DNA of 64,000 nt from Eleginops maclovinus (lineage: Eukaryota; Chordata; Actinopteri; Perciformes; Eleginopidae), in contig NC_086354.1 in assembly GCF_036324505.1 (NCBI RefSeq), forward strand, positions 4,581,217 to 4,645,216. The letters run 5' to 3'. The position numbers and the translations under genes were made by a program. Below the pieces are notes generated by a model, which was given only the letters and a program-made list of their open reading frames with translations, was not told the origin of the DNA and searched no databases. Shown piece by piece: positions 8,996 through 21,500 of the stretch. How positions within the stretch are numbered: position 1 is the stretch's first letter; each line of letters opens with the position of its first letter.

Positions 8996-11900
8996 CTGAT
9001 CTTTGTGATGGGAAAATGAGTTTCCCTCAGCGTTGTGTCATATAGCTGCTTGTTCCTGCAAAGAATAAGAAGCGTTCGAAAATATTGATTAGCATGAAGA
9101 CAATGAAAAAAGTGTCAAACAGAAAGCATCTCTTCAAAGTGACTCACCTGAAGGCCACAGACTCCAGGATGGCTCGGACCAGATGGCTCTTAGTGGTGGA
9201 AGGTTTGAGGCCCATGAGGGAAGCACAGGCTTTGGGATCATTCAGAGGAGCCTTTAGATAAATTCAATCAAAAATGTTAAATTTCTAAAATTGGAAACAA
9301 GATCAAAAAAGAAAAAAAAAAAGGTCCTTTAGTCTATTGCATTAAATACACAATATGTAGTTTTCAGCCAATATTCTTTCTCAATCAAACCAGAGGAACA
9401 GAGTGGTGGTGCTGTGAAGTAGCTTGGGTTAAGACTCCTTCATTGTTTATCATTCAGGAGGATTTTACAGGAAGCCAAACTATCCTCAGATGTCTCCTCC
9501 TCTCCAAAATACACATGCCTGGTAATTAAAACCAGTAAAAACACTAAATAAAGCAGTGTGACGCTAAAAATCTGTGTTTCTCCAGTGCTAGCTGGCTGGC
9601 GCTAACATTTGCTAAGCTTGTTTAAAGACTAAAATCCTTAATGCGGCTAAAATATATAGTTAAAAACCACCAAGATTTAGAATCCTTATTGTTAAAATGT
9701 GGACAAAACTGAATAAAAAGTCACTTTTTGAATTTAGGGGAAAAGTAAGTAGACAAAATATTTAACTAGTGTTTTTATTAGACATTTTGGTGTGGAAATG
9801 TTACCTATTTTACCTTTAAGGGGAAGTCAGCCTCTGTTTGAGATTGCAGCTGTACTATTTTACATGATGACTGTTAGCATGTCTTGATTATACAACCATT
9901 TGAGGAACATTTGATTATGTAATCACATGCATATACGTTATGAACATCCAGGACTTACAAGGGCCAGTTCACAATGGAGGGCAAAGGAAAAAAAGAGACA
10001 CATAACCATGTTACACAAAGACAAAACAAAAAGAAAAACAAATCCATGCTCTTATCAGTTCAAATCTATAAATGCTAGTGTAAATACATGTGTTGTTTTG
10101 CTTTGCTGCTGTCATTTGTACACATGTGTTTATAAAAGTTCATATATTTCTCTTTGACTCAGACACACAATGATGCACCTGCAGGCCGTTGAAGGAGGGA
10201 ACGAAACACACTCCGTCTGAGTCGTCGACACTGTAAGCCATGTCGCTGGTCTCCTGTACGTCAGAGAAGAGCTCTGCAACACACACACACAGCTTTCACA
10301 CACTCTGAATCTGTCACTCGCTAATGTATTCAGAGTAAGGAACATTTTCTCTCAAACGTGGATCATTTAAATGCTTCCAGGTCCTCATGTATGGACGTAG
10401 ATTGATAAAACTAGACATTGTGTGCTGCAGTTTTTTTTAATGTTATAAATGTACTCTTCACAAGTGTAGATGTGCTAATAATATGTTGTAATATCCTCTG
10501 TTTAGTGTCTGGGCCCTATTCTAAAGCTTCTTATAGCTTATGGGGGGTGTCCCGTTTCTCTATCATGTCTTATAACTGTCCATGTATTTTAAACTATTGG
10601 TAAATAAAAATGAATTTCATCGAACATAAACGAGTCTTTGAACTACTGATCATAATGTCTTGCAAATAAGATGAGAAATAAATAATAATCAGGTTGCTCA
10701 CCCAGCTCCTGAGCCCATTTGATGGCGGTGCCTGTATCTGCTGCATTGCCCTCCGCCAGGTACACCACCTCCGAGCCGATCTTCCATCCCACCAGAGGAT
10801 ACAGACCTGCGGGGAGCAGACAACCGCTTTAAATATGCCGTTATGGATACATTTAGACTGACAACTTCAGGAAGACGCGATTGAATTTGTGGTAATCTTT
10901 ATTATTCTTTTTCTCTTGAAATTCTATTTGAGTGGGCTTGAAGTTGCTTTCTTTTTTAATAAAAATGTAATTCAAACTTTGGTAAAATGCGTTAATATAT
11001 AGTTTTTTTATTCATAAAAAAAAGTGATACATACAACCGTACAGAAAATACACACCTTCAAATAAAATAAAAAGCTATACAACAATAATAATAATAATAA
11101 TATATAAAATAAATCACAAAATAATACAACAATGCGAGGATCCATCTCTTCAATATGTAACTTTTCTGACAGATAAACACAAGTGATAAATATATCAGGA
11201 AAGAAAATACACACTTTTTAATAGATTAAAAAGTTATAAAATAATAATAACATATACAACATCATTTAAAAGAAATACTACAACAACGTGAGGATCCATC
11301 TCTTTACCGCACAATATGTAATGTTCTGCTTATAGGAGTTCACTCAATCAAAACATCAACAAAGTACAGAGGTTATTGGCGTTGTGAAGTAGCGTGGAAT
11401 CATGTTTATCTTTAGCATGTATTTCTTAATTTTTGCAAAACAGACAGAAAAACTACATACACCCACAGTATGTATCCACACAAACAAATGCATATCTATG
11501 TATGCACACATTCATAATCATATCAAACTGTAATGCAGGGATTTTCTAGAAAAATAAAGTATGAGCGCGCTAACTCACGACCCCGCCCACTTTCCGGTGA
11601 AAACACTGCATCAGAGCGAAGTGGAAAATAATAGTTTCTTCATGTCTTAGAGCTGCTGAGTCATATATTTCACCTCAAACAACAAATAAATCCAGAGTTA
11701 TGGTTTCTTTACTTCCTCTATAGAAAAAATGAAAATGAAAGAAACAAATTCAGAAATCTCAGTTTCAGTGTCAGCCTGCTGCCTGCCACTGAACACCGGA
11801 CATCCATCCCCTATTTATTCTCCGTAAACACAAAGCTGTCTCTGCCGTCGGACGCTCTATCCGACACAATCTTCATATTTTCTGGAGTCATTTTACCGTT

Positions 11901-14900
11901 TCGATCAACAGAAATATTGTTTTCTGGCATCAGTTTAACATTTTACGAGGAAAATCTGCATTTTGGTTTGAGGGAGCACGCCATATACAACACCCTCAAT
12001 AAATAATAACCTTTTACACTAAATCTATTCTTAATCACAAAGGTACAATCCTAAAAACACTTTTCCAATATGGAGCTACAGAGGGACCATTCCACCAGTT
12101 AGTCCTTGCTCTAGAGAAGATGGTATAAATGATTTAGTGAATATATTTTACCTGCTGATGACGTATGTGGTTTATTCCCGGTGTTGATGTTCATGAAGGT
12201 GCCGGTTCCCATGGTAATTTTGACATCGCCGACATCAAAGCAGCACTCTCCAAACATGGCTGCCTGCTGGTCCGCTATCTGTGGCAGAGGGACATGAGTA
12301 TGTATTGAAAATAAAATCCTAACAGTGTACATTTCATTTTGGCAGCACTGGAAATGTTTAGATCCATCACTGTTATAGAAAGATGGGCCTGTCTCCAGCA
12401 GGACGTGTTATACTTTTGTCCTAAGAAAACCTTTGCTAATGATTACCAATAACTGAGCACAAGTTCCTTTTTACAACATAATAGCGGTGACATGAGCTTG
12501 GACACGCTGGTGTAAACATAATGCAAATGTTGCATTCAGTGTTCCTGATTACACTGTCTGACCGTACTCACCACTGACATGATGGGGATGGGCACTCCGA
12601 ATATGGAAGGGTCTGTGAATCCAAAGTCATAGCTGGGAACATGGGGGAGAGAGCAGAGACAACACATCATTTTACACTATTCATTCCCAATCATTATAAT
12701 GCTTTATTGATCACAAACACATTTCCTTTTGATAGTCACAAGTGGGTATTTCCATAAGTTGTATGAACTACAATATGTTTACTCTTCTGCAAACATGTTC
12801 ATTTTTCCCCAATAAAAATCAAAATAATGTGTTGGTAAAATGAGAATGTTTTAGACTTTTTAGTTTTTTTAGTTCTTTAAGAAGATAACTTTATCTACCT
12901 CATTTGTTTTTTCAGCCTTTTGAAAATAAACTGTACCTTTTTTATGGTCAATAATAGATTATACAAAAATGCTGAGTTTGTGTTTTTTCTTTAATTCATG
13001 AAAAAATTTCTTGTATAATTCTTTTTTTTTTTATCTTGAAGAGGACATATTATTCTCCTCTACAGGTTCATATCTGTAATTATTGTCTCTCCTGAGACAT
13101 GTCTCCATGCTTTAATGTTCAAAAAGCTCTTTATTTCTCTCATACTGCCTGTGCTGCAGCACCTCTTTTAACCCTCTGTCTGAAACCAGAGCCCAGTCTG
13201 CTCTGATTGGTTAGCTGGCCGGCTCTGTTGGGATTGGTCAACTGCTAAGAGATGTCCCGCCACGTGAAATTGAAGCGCTAGTAACAGAGTGATGTCATTA
13301 TGTTACATAAGTAAACTAAGAAGTCCAATGGAGGTGTTTCAGGCAGGGGAGGGGGGAGTGTGGGAGAGAAACTCCCTCTGGAGGGAACAAAAGGATTTTA
13401 GCCTTTGCAGACCATTTACATGCACTAAAACCTATACAACACACTGCAGGGAAGCAGTAGGGCCTCTTCAAAGGTAATGGTTAACTCACCTAGTGTTTTC
13501 TACTTTGGGGAAAATAGAGAGAGGTATAGAAACAACAGAGCTGAGAAAGCCACTCCAACACATCTGTGAAAAAGTTACATAGGATAAAGGAATGAAATTG
13601 AAACCTTACTCCAAAAATGAAACAAACAGTAAACAAACTTGACAAACATCTCACATGGAAGGCGTCGAAGATGCCTGTAGCACTGGCATTGGAGTAATCT
13701 GTGGCATGGACTTTCCCTGAAACACAATTAGTGTCACAGATGAACACATCAGATAATCGCTCTTCAAAAAAGGTAAAAAAAACAAAAACTGGTTTGTGCT
13801 CCAGGCCCTTTTCCCAACCCCTCCTCTCCCACAGGAGTTAAGAAAAACATTTAGCCAATCAGTGATGAATAGGATTTGGAACAAAGAACATTCTGTTGAG
13901 GTCTTAACATCCTGTGTTAGGGTCAATATGAAATACAATCCACAAATTATAGATTAGCGTGCTGTTCTGATGAGAAATAGCATTCACATGTGCTTCACTT
14001 CACACGCCACACACACCTTTGGTGAGTTTGAACAGCAACCAGGTGTCGATTGTTCCAAAGCAGCAGCTGCCTTTAGTAACCGCCTGACGAACCTGGAAGA
14101 GGAACAGAATATGATGAAGGGAAAACAAATAAGTGAGGAATGACAATTGAATACAGCCGCTCCCTGTTTTCTGTAATGGTATGCTCTGCTTTGTCCTTTT
14201 TATACTAAACCCTTTGACGAACAAATAAAGAGGCTGGCTCTAGGTTTGACGTTCTGTCAGGTACTGGATTAAACTGTCAGCTCTTCACACGCAAACACAC
14301 ACCTGCTTGTAGTGTGTGAGGGCCCAGACGAGGCGGAAGGTTACATGTTGAGGGGAGAAGACCAGACGACTCGCTGCCAGCAACCGCTTCTGCCTGGTGA
14401 AGAAGTAGAGCACCTTCATCACGCTCTGGATGGCCTACAGTTGTCAAAGACAGAAATGACTTTACATAAATGGCAAAAGAACATGATAATCAGCACTGAT
14501 ACTGTGGATGCTTGTCAAACTACATTTGAACCAAGGCTGCATTCAAATAGTTTTAAAAGTTCAATTATCTCATCTCTTATCTGCACACAAGTCTAAATGC
14601 ACAGTAATACACTGTGAGCACTTGCGCAGTGTGGGAACAAATGGGAAGTTTTGTTTCAAATTTCGCAAAGTTGCTGTGCCCTCACCAGAAGTGACGTTTG
14701 CCGTTGTTAGCTTGTTAGCTAACTAGCTACTGTGAACAATAACATGCTAGGTAGCTAGATGGCATTATTGCAAATCATTACATACTGCTCAATTAACCTA
14801 TTCAAATGAACAGTGGCTTCCTTTCCACACTAGTATTGTATTGTGGTGATCTTATTGAACAGTGAAACATTTATACAAGTATTCAAATAGCTAGAGCCAG

Positions 14901-17677
14901 AGCAACTGAAATTTTGGTTGGTTGTGCCACTTTTATTGGCTAAAATGGTGATTGTTGAGTGTAAGAAGTGAACACTGATCCACATTCAACTTCATGCACT
15001 CAAAATAGCTGATGTAAGTATCGAAGTAAGCAAATGTGGACACAGCACTAGTCTCTTAGTAGATGTGTGCATCCTTCAGGGGTGATAAGCAGGTTAAGTT
15101 TGGTAGAAAGAAAATCGTTTCAAAATAAATCTGATCACAGCAAAGCAAGTGGATTATTTTAGGTCATCTGGTTATGATTGTTTTGAAAGAGACATTTGCA
15201 GAAGTTAGCATTGCAAGGGCAAGGGTCACTGGGAATACTGCAAAAAGAATTAGCAAATGCACATTTATGATACTTAAAAAATGTATTGAGCACGATTATC
15301 GCCACATTATAACACAACTTGTATGATAGTTGAGGCATAAATGAAAAAGGTAACGAAAAAGCTAAGGTTGAGCTAATGTTCAGTGTGATGATGCCTTTAC
15401 TGATCAGTGTTCTGTTTTAGCCACTTGTTAGTAACCACCTTTTAAGACACATTAAAGCTTCAGACAATACGAGTGGGGTATTTACTGACCAATTTTATAT
15501 TGTAGATCAAAACGTCTCATAAAAACATCTCATAAGCTTGTATTAAACGCAGACCTTATTGAAGGCATCTAACCAAAAACGAATAAAAAAATTGTTGACT
15601 TCGAGACAAGGGAACCCTAACCCATTCCTGCACCCCTCTATTGAAAATAAGGCATCTATATGGCAGTTACCTCCAACACTGGACACCTAAAACCATTACA
15701 ATTTAGATTGATAAATAAGACTACATGTAACAAGGTAACATTTATTTTTGGTTTGGGGATAACCTGTACCTTTAACTTCCAAAAATATTTACTGTAAGTG
15801 CTTGACATGTACAAAGACTCACCGTCATTGTGCAGGATCTGTTCCAGGACTTCGCTAAATCTGCAGCTCTCTGATCCTGCCAGCTGATGAAGTTATGGAA
15901 AGGAATTCCAGTTGTCCTGTCAAAGTGAAAGAGAGGAACATGTGCTTTATAGCAGTTGTTTTCGATTTGCCTAAAAACAGCTTTTTGATTATCTCATTGT
16001 TTTTAATTGATTGATTTATTCTTGATTATTTACCTGTCCCATGTTGTGAAAGTGCCTCTTTGAGTGGAGATGCCCAGGGCCTCTACCTGATGCATGTGCA
16101 CTCCTGCATCTACACGAGCAGAGCAACCGAATCATTAAAAGAGTTGTGCTGGGGAATAGGGAATAGGAACTGACGCACAGGGATTATTGTGGGCTTTTTT
16201 AAGGACAGAGAGAAACACACCCTGTAAATAAATGGTAAATGTTCCTAACAACAGTACATTTCGTAACAAGGCCAAATAAACACTTCAGTCAGCTCTTCAT
16301 ATTTGCAAGAAACATTTTTGCCAGTTTTTTCTATTGGTTGTGAGCAGCGTGTCAACATGTAATCTTATATACTGTAATTAATTAAACAAAAGAACAGGAT
16401 ACCAGATAAACACTGTCTTTCTGAAAGAATCTTGAAAAGAAAACATGATTGCATGCTTATTAGGGGGGGTTTTCATTGCAGGGCAGCTTATATTGAACTG
16501 TAGCCAGGTCAGGTGTATCCAATGAACCGCCTATTCAGTGAATGATTGCCAGCCTTTCACTCTATTTGCTCTCTTTGAAAACACAAGTACTACATGTGGC
16601 TGTGACTACCAGCATACCAGAGGACGTGAGAGTAGTAGTGTTTACACTTTTAAAATGTAGTCTTGTTTGATTCATTGCTATATAAATGGAGTACTGCTGA
16701 TATGACATGTTTTATATTAATCATCAAAGTCATCATTTTCTATTGCTTAACCTATGGTATGGAAGGGGTAGGTATTTTTGTCTGTGAAGCATTTTATGTG
16801 ACCTTTTGTTTATGAAAAGTGCTCTATAAATAAAGTTTGATTCATTGAACATGTTAGAAACACTATTTGTCAAAGGGTGTGCATATATTAACATTTCAAA
16901 TGAATCACATCCAGTCTAGCTCCTTAGTATGTGTAGTAATAGGACATTGTGCAACTGTACCTTGCACAGCTCCCTTTACCACAGTGATAAACCCTTCCCA
17001 TATGGCTTCTGGGTCCATTTCCACATGTCCTACCTCTGGATACAAGGGAACGACCTGAATCACATGGGGAGAAAAACACCAATACGGTTTGCACGCTTTG
17101 TTGAATTGGTGACTAATATAGACATTTTAAAGAGAACATAAACAATTTTTTTTTTAAAAAGGACAAAAATAAAAAACATGAATATAGATCAACGGAAAAC
17201 TACAATACATTAATGACATTCTAGATGTCCTTATTATGCGGGACAAATAAAGGAGTTTTTTTATTTATTTATTTTTTAAACCCACACTGTACACATATTT
17301 ATCTGTATTAAAATAAAAGAGCTGTGCAGTATTCAGGAGTAGTTTTGTGCAAAATGTGGAAAATGGCCAGAGGAATGTGAAAACATTTACAGACTTAACT
17401 ATAAATATTATTCATGTCAAAGATGTAATGTATCCTGGATAACATATTACCAAAAGAAAACAGAATAAACTAGTTAAAGTATTGCATATAAGTAGCTGCT
17501 GTGTTAAAAAAAAATGTAAAGCCACAAGAACAGCAATAAATAGATGCATACCATGGTGGAGCATGATCCTCGGATTTCTGCCTCCTTGTCATAGACATGA
17601 CATCTGATAGAAGTAGTCCCGACATCCACAGACAAAATGAAACTCTCCTTATTAAAACCGTTCCTACGGCTCCCCAT
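8996..17677 (-). CDS. gk5: Glycerol kinase 5 (FGGY kinase), 3' end not in window
   Basis: FGGY-family sugar kinase, expected to phosphorylate glycerol with ATP. Coding exons in transcript order: 17552-17677, 16961-17054, 16034-16109, 15823-15916, 14303-14435, 14017-14092, 13655-13716, 13490-13563, 12572-12632, 12152-12278, 10702-10806, 10179-10273, 9148-9251, 8996-9055. All have GT-AG junctions and the frame stays open (429 codons). Recognisable pieces are FILSVDVGTTSIRCHVYD (N-terminal phosphate loop), HNFISWQDQRA, CCFGTIDTWLL, FGVPIPI, ADQQAAMFGECCFD, TMGTGTFMNINTG (second phosphate motif), FVPSFNGLQAPLND and NKQLYDTTLRE. Human GK5 has about 529 residues, so about 100 C-terminal residues, including the adenosine motif ADGG, are missing. 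They were not seen in 1-8995 and probably lie left of the window. Start: ATG at 17677; an in-frame ATG at 17707 is an alternative. Confidence 0.9.
10275..10292. repeat. (AC)n at the gk5 exon 12 acceptor
   Basis: A short CA/AC tract on the plus strand lies immediately 5' (in gk5 orientation) of the acceptor of the exon at 10179-10273, replacing an ordinary pyrimidine tract with alternating TG on the transcribed strand. Confidence 0.6.
11042..11335. repeat. Local ~160-bp imperfect tandem duplication
   Basis: Two copies, about 11042-11165 and 11203-11335, share the order AAAATACACAC, AAAAAG.TATA, an (AAT)n stretch, TACAACAA.G.GAGGATCC, ATCTCTT and CAATATGTAA. Both are in an AT-rich gk5 intron and are noncoding. 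Confidence 0.6.
11567..11980. repeat. Dispersed ~400-bp repeat, copy 2
   Basis: Same family and orientation as 1690-2090. This copy has extra segments, for example near 11795-11830, that copy 1 lacks. It lies in the large gk5 intron between 10806 and 12152. Confidence 0.75.
13036..13472. mobile_element. TTAA-type nonautonomous DNA transposon (MITE), copy A
   Basis: Ends are inverted: TTGAAGAGG at left and CCTCTTCAA at right. The interior matches the copies at 40375 and 60641, sharing GACATGTCTCCATGCTTT, TGTTCAAAAAGCTC, ATACTGCCTGTGCTGCAGCA and GATGTCCCGCC. It ends 17 bp from the gk5 exon at 13490-13563, just inside the downstream intron. No transposase frame is present. Confidence 0.7.
16783..16850 (+). 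repeat. LINE 3'-end-like fragment (CR1/L2 type tail)
   Basis: The segment reads like the conserved 3' terminus of fish L2/CR1-type LINEs and derived SINEs: ATGAAAAGTGCTCTATAAAT, then AAAGTTTGATTCATTG. Only the tail is recognised. It lies in a gk5 intron. Confidence 0.4.
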
Positions 17678-18591
17678 GGTGAACACTTCGTTCCTGCTTG
17701 TCCTCAAACCAGTCCAACACTCTCCATGGTCAGCTCACAGTGCCTTGTTTACAGCCTGGGAGCATGGCCTGGCCCTATACCTTATCACCGCCCCGGCTGA
17801 GTTGACGTGGAGAGGCTGTAACCTGAACCTCGGACTATGGTTTCTTCGAAGTCCAGTTCTACCTGTTTGAGACCAGTTTCAAGTTTCAATTGAATATGTG
17901 TCGTGTGTAAAAAAAAAAATCACAGTTTCAATTATATATCATGTTTCAATCAAGAACTCAGATTGATTAAGAATAAAAGCAGCGATTAAAAAATGTATCA
18001 AAGACACAGTGCAAAGTCGGGGCTAAAATATTAGTTAAAAGAGTCATTACAATGCTACTGTGTGAGTTGTACAAACACTTTGATAAAAACACAACACGTA
18101 AAAAAGAAACGTTTAAACGTTATTCTGCAAGTTTAAGCTAAACCCAAAGTCAGTTTCTGTAATTTAGGGTCATGTGGAGAGCTGGAACACAGCACAACTG
18201 AAGTAGGAGTCAACAGTGTCACGTTCAGGTGCTAACCTAACTAAGCTAGCTTTAAGAAAAACATATTTGAGCGGTTACCTGCTTCGAAAACACGTCAAAA
18301 TAGGCTTTAGCTCTGCTAACATTTCCCCCTGCTGCTACCCAAAAGTTCCAAAATGTGCTCACAGCAGTGACGTCCATACACTGGAGTATATGTGACGGGG
18401 GAGATTCCGTAAATTGTTGTTGTTCATGCGCCAAAAATTAAAATACTTCCAGGCATCCGTTGTATAGCAATTCGCGCATGCGCAGTGCGCAAAAGTAGTA
18501 GCGTGTTTTTAGCTCAACACACGTGCATTCACCGGAGGAACGACTGCTTGCTGCACCAGTTTTCAGATTGTCTGCTGTTGTAACACTAAAT
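17678..18591. promoter_or_regulatory. Head-to-head interval, probable bidirectional promoter of gk5 and nucleolin-like gene
   Basis: The start codons of the minus-strand gk5 (17677) and the plus-strand nucleolin-like gene (18592) are 914 bp apart with no other gene between them. CGCGCATGCGCA at 18473-18484 fits the NRF-1 consensus (YGCGCAYGCGCR). It lies about 110 bp before the nucleolin-like ATG, in a locally CpG-containing stretch. No TATA box stands out, as expected for housekeeping promoters. Transcription starts cannot be placed from sequence alone. Confidence 0.55.
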
Positions 18592-21500
18592 ATGGTAAAA
18601 ACAAACGTTAGAATTACGTTCATTTACATTTATTCTAAAGGGGCTCCTGAGTGCACTGTGTTAATGTTTCACGCTTTGCGTTGTTTTAGGCTATTAGCTG
18701 CAAGCTAATAGTTGGTTAGCCGTAAAAAACCCATGAGATGTAATTACTAGCTGTTTCAAGCGGATAACTTACAACTGGACAGCCGGTCCGATGTTTAAAT
18801 GTGTCAATAAGTTACCTGTCCATCACCATATGTGGGGACATTGTGTAATGATATATTCAAATGTGTAAAGTTCATAAGCTTTTTAATTCAAATGTTTGAA
18901 TTTGTAAAAATACAGCTGCCATTGACCTTTTGTGCACGAATAAAAACAAATGCACACATCATTTGTGATGTCTCAAATGTTTCAGTTGCATTGCAATCTG
19001 ATTGTGAGTGAACAGAGTTCAAACTGATTTGAAATGAATGTAATTGTTTCTTTTCCAGGCTACAAGACGTAGTACAAGAAAGAGCCAAGTCACAAGTGAA
19101 GTTATGGAAGAGGAGGACAATGTTCAAACTGGTACATCATTTATTTAATAAACATGTGTAACATTACATTTATCTGGCAGTTTTGACATAACATTAAATC
19201 ATTCAATATATAGTTGTTGCAGAAGGACAGACTGAGATCGTCTCTTCAAGCAACCAACTAGTCGTAACAGAGGAGGATGCTCCCAAGGAAAACCAAGATG
19301 AACAAGGTACTGCAAACACATCTCACATGAGGTCTCATTTAATCTGTGAGCTGTGCCAATAACAAAACTGCTTCTTTAGATCCCCAGAAGGACGATGTCA
19401 TTGAAGTAAAAGGGAGTACTTCTACTGTGGATGTATCCACAGAAAAGAGAACCAGCGTCAGTGATCAGATGATGGACAGCGGTAAGGAGTTTCCAAGAAT
19501 CAAAAGTTACTATTGCAACAAATTTTGTTTCCTCCATTGAAACATGAATCATTGTTATTACAGTTGTGTTGTAATTTATCATGCTTGAATTTTAAAGATG
19601 TTCTTAGTTCTGTAAATAGTAATTATTGCATTTGTTGCAAGCCTTTTCTTTATTTTTTCAAATCATATTAAGCATTTGACGCATCCTACATGGGATTAAA
19701 AGGCACAAAGTAATACACAAAAACATCAGTATCATAAATTAGGTGTTCACAAAAATACATATATTTACATATAAATATCTACAGATTATTGTAGGGAAGT
19801 GTTTTTTGCTCTTCTCCCAGCAGTTTTCACATAATTGGCTTATTTTTATGTTTCCCTAAGGCCGTCACAGTTTTTGTGCATCATCCATCTTTGAAAAAAT
19901 ATATGACTAAACGAAACATTGCTTTTTTTTAGATAAAACATTAAGTTTGTCATTGGAAAAAAAAACGTACGAAACCCTGAGTATCAAAACAATTTGCAAT
20001 CTTTGGAAGTCCAATAGTTTTTGCCTTGTCAACATACTGACATTTAGGTCTGGGTGGAATGACAAAAACCTAAATTACGGTATTTTTCCAAATTATAACG
20101 GTATCACAATATTTGTCTAGTTTTTCAATGATTTGATAATGTATTTACATTCATATTATGGCTGCACGATTTGGTGAAAAAGTGGTATTGCGATTATTGT
20201 GGACAATATTGCGATTGCGATTTAATCAACGAAGTGTAATATGTACTTGCTTGTTCAGGGAAAGGAAAGAGCACAGACAAATGATCATTTTGAAATCTGT
20301 ATTTCTCAAAGAATCATAACCAAATACGATAACAAAAATATCTTAGTAGTAGGCTACTGTTTTGAAAATAACTTAGAATTTGACAAAATAAAATAAATAC
20401 CAAATGATATCTTCTTTGGAAATAAAGGTTTTTACTATACAGTTAATATAAGAAAACATACACGTTTTCAAAAAACAAGACATTTTTGACCTCATGTAAA
20501 CATGCGTAATGCTGCGCTATACTATGTCGCCACACCCTGTTGCCAAGCAGCGCTTATTATTTAGGTCTCCTTCAATAAGTAGACAGTCATATCATTAGCT
20601 AATGCTAGCTGGATCTGACCGATATGGACATAAACGCGAGTGAAGTATAATCCGACATGAGAGAGAGATCAGTGCTCAGGATCAGCTGCTGCTGACGGAG
20701 AACACGCAGCTCTACATGATCACCGTCGCTGTGACGGGACCGGTCAGTGGAGCAAAACACAGGCTACTTCACGTTAAAGACCTAACGCACTTTTTTATCT
20801 TATCTACATCTGGAACAAGCAGAACTAGTTTTAAATATGTTTATTCTTCGCTGTCGGGTCACTCATTACTGGATCAGCGAGCTGCATGTGATTGATACGG
20901 ACTGGCTGTCGGGAGAGAGGAAAAGAGAGCGCTCAGTTTATTTCTCCCGTATTATTATTATCCAAAGTTAATGTAAACGCTGGAATAATGTAGTAGTAGT
21001 AGTTTGTACTTTTGGGCGTACATAACGATCAGACTGCACACTGACAGCGAACCATGCAGCGAAAACGTAGTCAATCTCACCACGCACATTTTTGTATTTT
21101 ATTAAATTGCAGCCTATTACTGATATCCTGATTTCGATTGCGATTCTATTAATCGTGCAGCCCTAATTTATATATTTTGGCCCCACAAAAGAAAACCTGA
21201 TCAGTGAAGGCCCTCACGAGTCTTATGTGGTCAAGGAATCGAAATGCATGAAACAACTGTAAAATGTAAACTATTTTATTAATAAGTGCTTTCTGTTGAG
21301 GTGGAGTAAATGACTTGGGTTATCTTCTTGGGCAACAATTTTAGTTCCACAACATTTGAAATACATTTTAGTTTGTTCCACGCAAGATTTTTTTTTAATC
21401 CCCAAAACCTCCAAAGGACAGACACAGCTCCTCTCCTCCGCACAAGTTCTTCTTGTGTGTCATATCTATATCAATCTCCAGTCTCATTTTCTTCAGCGTA

